Source of the DNA: Nitratireductor alexandrii
Lineage (GTDB): Bacteria > Pseudomonadota > Alphaproteobacteria > Rhizobiales > Rhizobiaceae
Assembly: GCF_004000215.1 (NCBI RefSeq)
Contig: NZ_RBVY01000004.1
Coordinates: 1 to 64,000 of the forward strand
DNA length: 64,000 nucleotides
Direction: 5' to 3'
A program made the translations under genes and the position numbers. Below are positions 20,144-30,365 of this stretch, in pieces (the stretch's first letter is position 1; each line of letters opens with the position of its first letter). The notes below the pieces were generated by a model that was given only the letters and a program-made list of their open reading frames with translations, was not told where the DNA came from and searched no databases.

Positions 20144-20605
20144 ATGGCCGAAGGGTTTTTAGCCAAGCTGCGTGTTTTGCTGGAGGGCGATCCGGCCGTG
20201 CGCCGTGTTGCCGACGATCCGGTGCTGTCGGCCGAGCTTTTGTTGCTGTTTCGCATGATCCTGGCCGATGGCGAGGTCGACGAGAAGGAGCTGGAGACGT
20301 TCCGGCGCATCTGCCGCGAGGCGTTCGGCATCGGCGAGGACAGCCTGAAAAGCGTGATTCGCTACCTGCACGATTTCGGCTACGAGACGACCGGCTCGCA
20401 GGCGCTGGCGCTTTTTCGCACGCTCGACCGGCAGCGCCGCGTCGACCTTGCCCGCCATATGGCCGAGATCGCCAAATCCGATTCGGATCTGAGCGAGCAT
20501 GAAGTCAGGCTTTTGCGCCGCACGCTCGACGTGCTCGACCTCGACCCGTCGGATGTTGTCGGCGGCGACGTGCACGGCGAGGCAGACGCGGATCCCGCGC
20601 AGTAG
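20144..20605 (+). CDS. TerB-like (tellurite resistance TerB family) protein
   Basis: 153-aa helical protein with two similar halves, each carrying an acidic helix-turn like that of TerB: MILADGEVDEKELE (about 40-53) and IAKSDSDLSEHEVR (about 107-120). TerB domains bind metal ions and often act at membranes in stress complexes. Nothing else of the ter system is present, so a role in tellurite resistance should not be assumed. It stands alone, ending 12 bases before the convergent ABC ATPase gene. Confidence 0.75.
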   Translation: MAEGFLAKLRVLLEGDPAVRRVADDPVLSAELLLLFRMILADGEVDEKELETFRRICREAFGIGEDSLKSVIRYLHDFGYETTGSQALALFRTLDRQRRVDLARHMAEIAKSDSDLSEHEVRLLRRTLDVLDLDPSDVVGGDVHGEADADPAQ

Positions 20606-20617
20606 CCCGCGCCAGTC

Positions 20618-22242
<1,625 letters not shown>

Positions 22243-22243
<1 letters not shown>

Positions 22244-23112
22244 CAGCGTTGACGTCTCAGTTTCGGGTCGAGCACGTCGCGCAGCCCGTCGCCGAGCAGG
22301 TTCAGGCCCAGCACGGTGACCACGATCGCCAGGCCGGGAAACAGCGCCAGGTGCGGGGCCACGATCATGCGCGTCTGGGCGTCGAACAGCATGCGGCCCC
22401 AGGACGGCATCGGCGGCTGCGCGCCGAGCCCGACATAAGAAAGCCCCGCTTCGGCCAGGATGCCGAGCGCGAACTGGATCGTGCCCTGGACCAGCAGGAT
22501 CGAGGCGATGTTGGGCAGGATGTGCTCAATGGTGATCAGCACTTTGTTCTTGCCGGCCGCGCGCGCGGCCAGGATGAACTCGCGCGGCCACAGGGCGAGC
22601 GCGCCGGCGCGCGCCACGCGTGCGAAGACGGGGATGTAGAAAATGCCGATCGCGATGATGGCGTTGATCGCGCCGGGTCCGAAAATCGCGGTGATCAGCA
22701 CGGCCGACAGCAGCGCGGGGAAGGCGAAGACGAGATCGTTGAACCGCATCAGCGCCTCGTCGATCAGCCCGCCGCGCGCCGCCGCCCAGCAGCCGAGCGG
22801 CACGCCGATGCCCATGCCCATGCACACCGCCACCACCGCGACCGCGATCGAGTTGCGCGAGCCGACCATGATCATCGACAGGATGTCGCGGCCGAAATGG
22901 TCGGTGCCGAACGGATGCGTCCACGACAGGCCCTGCATGCGGTCGGCCGGCACCAGCCTTGTCACGTCGAACGGCGTCCACACCAGCGACACCACGGCCA
23001 TGGCCGTGATCAGGGTGGTGATCGCGAAGCCGGCGACAAAGGAGCGGTTGGAAAACGCCGCCGCCAGGAGCCCCTGTTCGGGTTGCGGCAGGTCGAGCGG
23101 TTCGGCGGCCAT
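22243..23112 (-). CDS. Peptide/opine ABC transporter permease (DppC type)
   Basis: 289-aa permease with an N-terminal helix (about 26-45) and a C-terminal binding-protein-dependent transport domain. The lead HPFGTDHFGRDILS (about 70-83) is the hallmark before TM2 in DppC/OppC proteins. The ATG at 23112 (MAAEPLD) shares its first base with the stop codon of the DppB-type gene. It pairs with that protein to form the channel. Confidence 0.88.
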
Positions 23113-24056
23113 CAGCGCGTCCTCAGCCGCGGATCGACGAGCGCGTAGCAGATATCGACCAGAATGTTGACGATGACCACGCTCGCCACCAGAAGCATCA
23201 CCACGCCCTCGACGACGATCAGGTCGCGCTGGGTGATGGCCTGGAACACCAGACGTCCCAGCCCCGGCAGGTAGAACACGTTCTCGATGATGATCGTGCC
23301 GGCGAGCAGGAAGGCGAATTGCAGGCCCAGAATGGTCAGCACCGGGATCATGGCGTTGCGCAGCGCGTGGCGCCACAACACCGCTTTGCGCGGCATGCCC
23401 TTGGCGCGGGCGGTGCGGATATAGTCCTCGCCCAGCACCTCCAGCAGCGCCGAGCGCGTCACCCTGGCCAGGATCGCCGCTTGCGGCAGGGCAAGCGCGA
23501 TCGCCGGCAGGAGCAGCGCCCGCAAGCCGCTGAGAAGCCCGTTCTCCCAGCCCGAGAACCCGCCGGCCGGCACCAGCCGCAGCCACACCGCGAACACGTA
23601 GATCAGGATCAACGCGAACCAGAAATTCGGCACCGCGACGCCGAACTGCGCCGCGCCCATGGCGAGCGTGTCGGCCGCCTTGCCGCGTCTGGCGGCCGCG
23701 AACAGCCCGACGGGAATGGCGATCGCGGTCGATAGAATAAGCGCCATCAGCGCCAGCGGCAGCGACACGACGGCCCGCTCCGCGACGAGTTCGATCACCG
23801 GGCTGGAATAGGTGAAGGAACGGCCGAAATCGCCGACCACGAGCCCGCTCACCCAGCCGAGATAGCGCGTCACCACCGGCTGGTTGAGGCCCATCTGCTC
23901 GCGCAGCGCGGCCAGCGCCTCCTCGGTGGCGTTCATGCCCAGCATGAGCTGCGCCGGATCGCCCGGCACGATCTCCAGCACGGCGAAAACCACGATCGAG
24001 GCCACGACCAGTGTCAGAAGCCCGACGGCGATGCGCTTGGCGAGAAATGCGATCAT
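23112..24056 (-). CDS. Peptide/opine ABC transporter permease (DppB type)
   Basis: 314-aa permease with six predicted helices and the DppB-type N-terminus (LLTLVVASIVVFAVLEIVPGDPA, where GDPA is diagnostic). The transport loop includes YIRTARAKGMPRKAVLWRHALRNA. It follows the binding-protein gene after 46 bases that contain a strong hairpin, which may lower permease expression relative to the binding protein. Confidence 0.88.
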   Translation of the reverse strand: MIAFLAKRIAVGLLTLVVASIVVFAVLEIVPGDPAQLMLGMNATEEALAALREQMGLNQPVVTRYLGWVSGLVVGDFGRSFTYSSPVIELVAERAVVSLPLALMALILSTAIAIPVGLFAAARRGKAADTLAMGAAQFGVAVPNFWFALILIYVFAVWLRLVPAGGFSGWENGLLSGLRALLLPAIALALPQAAILARVTRSALLEVLGEDYIRTARAKGMPRKAVLWRHALRNAMIPVLTILGLQFAFLLAGTIIIENVFYLPGLGRLVFQAITQRDLIVVEGVVMLLVASVVIVNILVDICYALVDPRLRTR

Positions 24057-24068
24057 TGGGCCTTGCGT

Positions 24069-24093
24069 CTCCCTCCCCGCGAGGGGGAGGGAG
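24069..24093 (-). other. Hairpin between binding-protein and permease genes
   Basis: CTCCCTCCCC and GGGGAGGGAG are perfect 10-base inverted arms around a 5-base loop. No T-run follows. In this position such hairpins typically protect the 3' end of the binding-protein mRNA and attenuate read-through into the permeases. Confidence 0.6.
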
Positions 24094-24102
24094 AGACATC
24101 CG

Positions 24103-25584
24103 TTATTCGGCCCACTTCACGTCGGTCAGGTCGGTTGCCTGCACCGGCGAGTTCTCCCACATGCCTTCGAGCTTGGCGTCCCACACGCCGATCTTGGGCA
24201 GCTGGAACAGGTAGCCGTTGACGGCGTCCTCGGCGATGATCGTCTGCGCCTTGGCGTAGAGTTCGTTGCGCTTGGCCTGTTCGGAGGTGACGTCCAGCTC
24301 GGCGATCACGGCGTCGAATTCGGGATTGTCGTACTGGAAATAATAGTCGTCGCGCGCATAGATGCCGATATCGTTCGGCTCGGTATGCGACACGATCGTC
24401 AGGTCGTAATCCTTGGCCTTGAACACCTGGTCGAGCCATTGCGCCCATTCCACCGGAATGATCTCGAGCTCGATGCCGACCTCGCGCAATTGCGAGGCCA
24501 CGATCTGGCCGCCGTCGCGCGCATAGGACGGCGGCGGCAGCTTCAGCGTCGCCTTGAAGCCGTCTTCGAAACCGGCTTCCTTCAGCAGCGCCTTGGCCTT
24601 TTCCACATCGTGCGGATAGGTGCCGGTCAGGTCGACATAGGCCTCGTTGCCGGGCGAGAAATGCGAGCCGATCGGCGTGCGGAAGCCGGAGCCGTTGCCG
24701 GCGATGATCGCCTCGCGGTCGAGCGCGTGGGCGATCGCCTGCCGCACCTTGAGATTGTCGAACGGCGCCTTCTTGTTGTTGGTCGAAAGAATGGTCTCGC
24801 CCTCGGTCGAGCCGACCACCACGACAAAGCGCGGGTCGGCCTCGATCTGGGGCAGGGCGTCGCCGGCCGGCATGTTGGGGAAGGCGTGTACGTCGCCGGT
24901 CAGAAGCGCCGGCACGGCGGCGGCCGCGTCGGGAATGATGCGGAATTCGACCGTGTCGAGCGCGACCGGCTCGCCCCAGTAGCCCTCGGCCTTCGACAGG
25001 GTGATCGAGGAGCCCTTGGCCCAGTTGTCGAACTTGAACGGCCCGGTGCCGACCGGGTTTTCCTTGTTGCCCTCGGCCGATTCGGACGCCACGATCACCG
25101 CGTCGCCCCAGCCCAGATTGTACAAAAACGAGCCCTGCGGCTGTTTCAGCGTCACCTTGACCGTGGTCGGATCGACGATTTCGACCGTGTCGATGGCCGC
25201 GAAAAGCCCTTTTTGGGCGTTGGTGGAGTCTTCCGCCATCGCGCGCTCGAGCGAGAACTTGACGTCCTCGGCGTCGAAAGCGCTGCCGTCGTGATAGGTC
25301 GCGCCGGCGCGAAGCTTGAAGGTGTAGACCTTGCCGTCGTCGGAAATCTCCCAGCTCTCGGCCAGGGCCGGCGCAACCTCGCCGCCGCGGCCGATCCGCG
25401 TCAGGCCCTCGAACACGTTGGCGTAGACGATCTCGTCGATCGCCGCGGCCGCGCCCGCCGTCGGGTCGAGATGCGGCGGTTCCAGCACCACGCCGACAAC
25501 CAGGTCGGTCTTCGCGGCGAACACGGACGTGCTCGAGGCCAGCGCAAGGGCCGTCGCGGCCAGGACGGATTTCCACATTGTCAT
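24103..25584 (-). CDS. Peptide/opine ABC transporter periplasmic binding protein
   Basis: 493-aa SBP_bac_5 family protein. It has a Sec signal peptide (MTMWKSVLAATALALASS, cut near VFA/AKTD). The mature part shows family motifs: LVVGVVLEPPHLDPT, FEGLTRIGRGGEVAPALAES, DGKVYTFKLRAGATYHDG and AHALDREAIIAG. It captures the ligand for the DppBC-like channel. The ATG at 25584 has GGGAGCA upstream; the open frame to 25671 has a non-signal extension. It is the first gene of the four-gene transporter operon. Confidence 0.87.
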   Translation of the reverse strand: MTMWKSVLAATALALASSTSVFAAKTDLVVGVVLEPPHLDPTAGAAAAIDEIVYANVFEGLTRIGRGGEVAPALAESWEISDDGKVYTFKLRAGATYHDGSAFDAEDVKFSLERAMAEDSTNAQKGLFAAIDTVEIVDPTTVKVTLKQPQGSFLYNLGWGDAVIVASESAEGNKENPVGTGPFKFDNWAKGSSITLSKAEGYWGEPVALDTVEFRIIPDAAAAVPALLTGDVHAFPNMPAGDALPQIEADPRFVVVVGSTEGETILSTNNKKAPFDNLKVRQAIAHALDREAIIAGNGSGFRTPIGSHFSPGNEAYVDLTGTYPHDVEKAKALLKEAGFEDGFKATLKLPPPSYARDGGQIVASQLREVGIELEIIPVEWAQWLDQVFKAKDYDLTIVSHTEPNDIGIYARDDYYFQYDNPEFDAVIAELDVTSEQAKRNELYAKAQTIIAEDAVNGYLFQLPKIGVWDAKLEGMWENSPVQATDLTDVKWAE

Positions 25585-25675
25585 CGGTCTTGCTCCCATA
25601 GCGGTTCGGATTGGATCAAAGCGCGAAATCGCGCGTGAGTAAATCGCGTTTGTGGCCGCAAGGCTTGCCATGCCC

Positions 25676-26851
25676 TCAGCCGCGGCCGCGCAGCCGCGCC
25701 GCCACCAGCGCCAGATAGCACACGAAGAACAGCGCCAGCGACCACGCGAAGCCGTGCGCGCCCAGAATATCCATGCCGATGCCGGTCACCTGCGGCCCGA
25801 CCAGCATGCCGAGCCCGTAGCAGAACACGAAGGCGGCGTTGGCCGAGGCGAGGTCACGCCCTGTCAGGCGCGCCCCGAGATGGGCAAGCCCCACCGTGTA
25901 GAGCCCGGCCACCACGCCGCCCCACACGAACAAAACCGCGGCCACCACATACCAGTCGAGCGACACCATCGGCAAAACGATCATGCCGGCGAGCCCGATC
26001 GCCGCGCACACCGCCAACAGGGTGCGCCGGTCGGCCATGCGGTCGCTGATCATGCCGATCGGAATCTGCAGCAGCACGTTTCCAAGCCCGATCATCGTCA
26101 ACAGCAGCGCGGCGTCGGCCTCCGAATAGCCGATCCGGTTGCCGTAGACGGGAAAAAGCGCGAACCCGCCGGTCTCCACCGCGCCGAACACCAGCACCGC
26201 CGCGGTCGCGGTCGGAACCAGGAAGACATAGCTCAAGAAGCTGCCGCGACGGGCCGCGCCGCCGATGGCCGGGCTTTCGCGCCAGGCCGCGACCACCGGC
26301 ACCGCCGATGCCAGCGTGATGGTGAAGCCGACCACGAACGGCAGGATGCCGTCGCTGCCCAGGCGCGAAAACAGCCACGGTCCGAAGGCGAAGCCCAGCG
26401 ACAGCACGGTGGCGTAGATGCCCAGCACCAGGCCGCGCTTGTGCGGCGGGGCCGAGGCGCTGATCCAGAATTCCGACAGGATGAACAGCGCGGTGATCGC
26501 CGCATGCAGCACGACGCGCAGCGGAAACCACATCCAGAAATCCGTCGCGAAGTAAAACCCGATAAAGGAAAAGGCGCCGGCCACGATCGCCACCAGCATG
26601 GTCGCCACGACGCCGAACCGCGCCGCGATCGGGATCGCCAGCGGCGCCATGGCGATCGAGGCGAGACCGGCTACGCCGGTGTTGAGCCCGATCGCGGTGG
26701 CCGAGAAGCCGCGATTTTCCAGGATCACGCTCAGCAGCGGCACGCCCAGGCCGATCGCCATGCCCACGGCGCTGATCGAGGCGATGGCCGCGCCGAGCGC
26801 CAGCCAGCGCACCGTTTCGATTTCCTCGTCCGCCGCAGCGCCCCCCGCCAT
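25676..26851 (-). CDS. MFS transporter
   Basis: 391-aa integral membrane protein with about twelve hydrophobic helices and the central MFS loop (SDRMADRRTLL, about 262-272). It belongs to the YcaD/CynX-like efflux branch by general look, but the substrate is unknown. Upstream on the same strand there are about 20 bases to the NUDIX gene, so it may share its transcript. Confidence 0.8.
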   Translation of the reverse strand: MAGGAAADEEIETVRWLALGAAIASISAVGMAIGLGVPLLSVILENRGFSATAIGLNTGVAGLASIAMAPLAIPIAARFGVVATMLVAIVAGAFSFIGFYFATDFWMWFPLRVVLHAAITALFILSEFWISASAPPHKRGLVLGIYATVLSLGFAFGPWLFSRLGSDGILPFVVGFTITLASAVPVVAAWRESPAIGGAARRGSFLSYVFLVPTATAAVLVFGAVETGGFALFPVYGNRIGYSEADAALLLTMIGLGNVLLQIPIGMISDRMADRRTLLAVCAAIGLAGMIVLPMVSLDWYVVAAVLFVWGGVVAGLYTVGLAHLGARLTGRDLASANAAFVFCYGLGMLVGPQVTGIGMDILGAHGFAWSLALFFVCYLALVAARLRGRG

Positions 26852-26871
26852 CGTGCTGATTTTTCCGCCGG

Positions 26872-27645
26872 TCAGATCATGGCCCGCACGAAGCGGTTGT
26901 GAAGCATGCGGTAAAACGGCACCTCGCGGCCCGGCTCGAGCTCGGGGTCGTCTTTCAGCCGGGCCTGCAATTCGTCGAGCACGGTGCGCGTGATGGCGGG
27001 AATATCGGCCTCTCTGGCCTGCGACAGCGGCAGCCAGACCAGCTCCTCGAGCTCGTTGGTCGGCCCGCCATCGTCGAGCTCGCAGGCGACGTCGGAGCGC
27101 CAGGCGGCCAGGAAGCGGGTGTCGAAGCGCCGCACCCTTCCGGGCGGGGTGATGGCGCGGGCGACGAAGCGCAGCCGGTCGAGCGCCGGTTGCACGCCGT
27201 GCTCGGCAAAACCCTGCCAGCCGGAATGCCGGGTCTGGAAGGCTTCGCGCCGCCCGATCAGCAGGCCGGCCTCCTCGTAGGCCTCGCGGATCGCCGACAG
27301 CGCGATGGCGCGTGCCCGGGCCGGGGTGGCGCGTGCGCCGGTGCCGGCGATGCGCTGCTCCTCGTCCGGATGCAGCGGCGCGGCGATCGCCACGCGGCTG
27401 TCGGTCGGGTCTGTGCGGCCGCCCGGAAACACGAATTTGCCCGGCATGAAGGCGTGCGCCCGGTGCCGCCGGCCGAGCAGGACGCGGGTTTCGGCGCCGT
27501 CGCGGTCGAGCAGGATCAGCGTTGCGGCGTCGCGCGGGCGCATCGGCTTGCCGCCGAGGGCGAAATCCTTCGATTCGACCCGGTCCACGTCGGCCCGGCT
27601 CATGCCGTCCTTCACGTTCCGGCTCTCCCGCTTGCGCCCGCTCAT
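26872..27645 (-). CDS. NUDIX hydrolase with split Nudix box
   Basis: 257-aa protein. The Nudix region begins FPGGRTD (about 74-80) and ends ALSAIREAYEEAGLLIG (about 115-131), so the REUXEEXGU half is intact. About 35 residues are inserted between the two halves, as in NUDT7/NUDT19-like proteins that cleave CoA derivatives. It hydrolyses a nucleoside diphosphate linked to another group, perhaps CoA. The ATG at 27645 overlaps the DUF983 stop (ATGA). Downstream ATGs at about codon 15 or 35 are possible starts. Confidence 0.8.
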   Translation of the reverse strand: MSGRKRESRNVKDGMSRADVDRVESKDFALGGKPMRPRDAATLILLDRDGAETRVLLGRRHRAHAFMPGKFVFPGGRTDPTDSRVAIAAPLHPDEEQRIAGTGARATPARARAIALSAIREAYEEAGLLIGRREAFQTRHSGWQGFAEHGVQPALDRLRFVARAITPPGRVRRFDTRFLAAWRSDVACELDDGGPTNELEELVWLPLSQAREADIPAITRTVLDELQARLKDDPELEPGREVPFYRMLHNRFVRAMI

Positions 27646-28076
27646 AATTCCGGATGGGTCTCGAGTTCTTCGGCGGGCCCGCCGAAACCGTGCATGCGCA
27701 GCGCCCATTGCAGCCCCACGACCGCGCCCTTGGTCGGTTGCAGCAGCGCCAGCGCCGACAGGATCGTGATCGGCACCCAGATCGCCAGATGCTGCCAGGT
27801 CGACAACGTCGTCGTCGCTTCCACGCCCATGAAGGCGCCCACGATCACGTGGCCGACGACGACCACGACCAGATAGGCCGGCAGGTCGTCGGCGCGGTGA
27901 TGGTGAAATTCCTCGCCGCAGGCATCGCAGCGTTCGGCGGTGCGCAGGAAGCGGGCGAACATGCGGCCTTCGCCGCATTTGGGGCAGCGCCCCAGAAAGC
28001 CGCGCTTCATCGCCTGCCACAGCGGCCGGTCGGTTGTCTTTGTCGCGGCCGCGCCGCCGAATTTCCGTGCGTCCAT
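27642..28076 (-). CDS. DUF983 family zinc-ribbon membrane protein
   Basis: 144-aa protein with two CxxC pairs (CPKC about 31-34 and CDAC about 50-53) forming a likely zinc ribbon, then two membrane helices (about 68-90 and 96-115). This is the DUF983 layout. The function is unknown. It starts two bases after the rnr stop codon and overlaps the NUDIX gene, so it lies within the topA-rnr-DUF983-NUDIX transcript. Confidence 0.85.
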   Translation of the reverse strand: MDARKFGGAAATKTTDRPLWQAMKRGFLGRCPKCGEGRMFARFLRTAERCDACGEEFHHHRADDLPAYLVVVVVGHVIVGAFMGVEATTTLSTWQHLAIWVPITILSALALLQPTKGAVVGLQWALRMHGFGGPAEELETHPEL

Positions 28077-30365
28077 CTATGTTCTCCTGTCGCGGGCCCG
28101 GCTGGTGCGCCGCGATGATCGTGTGTGTGCCCGGTTTTTCGCCTTGTGGAAGGAGCGTGTGGCCGGTGGCAGGGGGCGCGCGTCGCTGAGCATCTCGAAG
28201 CGCAGGGCGCCCGCCAGCGGCGCGACCTCGACCAGCCTGACATCGACCCGGTCGCCCAGGCGGAAACCTTTCGAACTCCTGTCGCCGACGAGCGAATGCG
28301 CCGTTTCATCGTATATATAGTAGTCGCCACCGAGCGACGACACCGGTATGAAGCCATCCGCGCCGTATGCCGGCAATTGGACAAATAGTCCCGCCTTGGT
28401 CACGCCCGACACGCGCGCCTCGAACGTGTCGCCGCGGCGGGTGGCCAGATGGCCGGCGATCAGCCGGTCGACCGTGTCGCGCTCGGCCGCCATGGCGCGG
28501 CGTTCGGCCGCCGAGATCAGGGCGGCGATGTCGTCCAGCCGCGCTTCTTCGCCCGGCGTCAGCCCGTCCTTGCCCAGCCCCAGCGCGGCGATCAGCGCCC
28601 GGTGGACGATCAGGTCGGCGTAGCGGCGGATCGGCGAGGTGAAATGGGCGTAGCGTTTCAGATTGAGGCCGAAATGGCCGATATTGTCGGGCGCGTATTC
28701 GGCCTGGCTTTGCGAGCGCAGCACCACCTCGTTGACCAGTTGTTCGTGGTCCTCGCCGCGCACGCGCTCCAGAATGGTGTTGAACTGCGCCGGGCGCAGT
28801 TGCGCGCCGCGCGCCAGCGACAGGCCGAGCGTTTTCAAAAACTCGCGCAGCGATTCCTGCTTGGCCAGCGAGGGCGCGTCGTGGGTGCGGTAGACCAGGG
28901 CCTGGCGCTTGGCCTCCAGCGTCTCGGCGGCCGCGACATTGGCCTGGATCATGAACTCCTCGACCAGCTTGTGCGCCTCGAGCCGCTCCGGCACCATGAC
29001 GCGATCGACCTTGCCCTCGTCGTCGAGCAGGATCTTGCGTTCCGGCAGGTCGAGTTCCAGCGGCTTGCGGGCCGTGCGTCCGCGTTTGAGCACCGCATAG
29101 GTCTCCCACAGCGGTTTCAGCACGGTGTCGAGCAGCGCCGCCGTCTTGTCGTCCGGGGCGCCGTCTATGGCGGCCTGCGCCTGCGGATAGGCGAGCCTGG
29201 CCGCCGAGCGCATCATGACGCGGTGGAAGGAATGTCTGAGCTTGCGCCCGTCGGCGGCAAACACCATGCGCACCGCCAGCGCCGGTCGGTCCTCGCCCTC
29301 GCGCAGCGAGCACAGATCGTTGGAGATGCGCTCGGGCAGCATCGGCACCACCCGGTCCGGAAAATAGACCGAATTGCCGCGTTTCTGCGCCTCGCGGTCG
29401 AGGGCCGAGCCGGTGCGCACATAGGCCGCGACATCGGCGATCGCCACCGTGGCGACCACGCCGCCCGGATTGGCCGGATCGTCGTCGGCATGGCCGCAGA
29501 CGGCGTCGTCGTGGTCTTTCGCATCGGCCGGGTCGATGGTCACCAGCGCCGCGTCGCGCCAGTCCTCCCGGCCGGCCATGCCCGCCGGTTCGGCGGCCTC
29601 GGCCTCGCCCAGTACCTCGGCGGGAAACACATGCGGAATGTCGTGCGCGTGCAGCGCGATCATCGACACCGCCTTTTCGCTGGTCAGCGACCCGATCACG
29701 GCGAGCACCTTGCCGCGCGCCGGGCCGTAGCGGTTCGGGCGGCGGGTTTCCAGTTCGACAAGGTCGCCGGTTTCGGCGCCGTTCAGGAAGGACGCGTCGA
29801 TCTCGACTTCCGGCTGGCGCCGTTCGACCGGCTGGGCGACAAAACCCCCGTCCTCGCGCTTGGCGATCACGCCCAGGATGGCGTCGCGGCGCTTGTCGAA
29901 CACCTTCATCACCCGCGCGGTATAGGCGGGCCCGTCCGGCCGCTCGCGCATGAAAAGACGCGCCAGAACGCGGTCGCCGACGCCTGCCGTGGTCGCCTTG
30001 CCGCCGCGCGCCTGACCGACCGAGATCACCACGGGCTCCCCGTCTTCCTCGCGGCTTTCCGACGGGCGGGCCAGCAGGCCGCCATCGGCATCCCGGCCAA
30101 AGATGTCGAGCACGGCGACCGGCGGCAGCGCGCCCGGCCGGCTCAGCTTCTTGCCCTGCTTGGCCAGCAGGCCCTCGGCCTCGAACTCGCGCAGCAACTG
30201 CTTCAGCCAGATCCGGTCCTGGCCCTTGAGCTTGAAGGCCTTGGCGATATCGCGCTTGGTCGCCCGTTCGGGATTGTCGGCGATGAAGCGCAGCACGTCC
30301 TCGCGCGCCGGGCGGGCGACGTCCTTGCCGCCGCCTGGTTGGGATCCTTTCGCGCCGCGGCTCAC
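28077..30365 (-). CDS. rnr: Ribonuclease R
   Basis: 762-aa 3'-5' exoribonuclease that degrades structured RNA. It has an N-terminal winged-helix region, cold-shock domains, an RNB catalytic domain with the magnesium-binding aspartates in DPADAKDHDDAV (about 275-286), and a C-terminal S1 domain (GDTFEARVSGVTKAGLFVQL). The start is a GTG at 30365, overlapping the topA stop codon (GTGA), so translation is coupled to topA. The C-terminus is Arg/Lys-rich, as usual for RNase R. Confidence 0.92.
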   Translation of the reverse strand: MSRGAKGSQPGGGKDVARPAREDVLRFIADNPERATKRDIAKAFKLKGQDRIWLKQLLREFEAEGLLAKQGKKLSRPGALPPVAVLDIFGRDADGGLLARPSESREEDGEPVVISVGQARGGKATTAGVGDRVLARLFMRERPDGPAYTARVMKVFDKRRDAILGVIAKREDGGFVAQPVERRQPEVEIDASFLNGAETGDLVELETRRPNRYGPARGKVLAVIGSLTSEKAVSMIALHAHDIPHVFPAEVLGEAEAAEPAGMAGREDWRDAALVTIDPADAKDHDDAVCGHADDDPANPGGVVATVAIADVAAYVRTGSALDREAQKRGNSVYFPDRVVPMLPERISNDLCSLREGEDRPALAVRMVFAADGRKLRHSFHRVMMRSAARLAYPQAQAAIDGAPDDKTAALLDTVLKPLWETYAVLKRGRTARKPLELDLPERKILLDDEGKVDRVMVPERLEAHKLVEEFMIQANVAAAETLEAKRQALVYRTHDAPSLAKQESLREFLKTLGLSLARGAQLRPAQFNTILERVRGEDHEQLVNEVVLRSQSQAEYAPDNIGHFGLNLKRYAHFTSPIRRYADLIVHRALIAALGLGKDGLTPGEEARLDDIAALISAAERRAMAAERDTVDRLIAGHLATRRGDTFEARVSGVTKAGLFVQLPAYGADGFIPVSSLGGDYYIYDETAHSLVGDRSSKGFRLGDRVDVRLVEVAPLAGALRFEMLSDARPLPPATRSFHKAKNRAHTRSSRRTSRARDRRT

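Noticed and set aside
20144-20605. Tellurite resistance determinant
   Set aside because: Only a TerB-like domain is present; no terC, terD or terZ genes are nearby.
24069-24093. Rho-independent terminator after the binding-protein gene
   Set aside because: No T-run follows, and the permease genes lie only a few bases further in the same direction.
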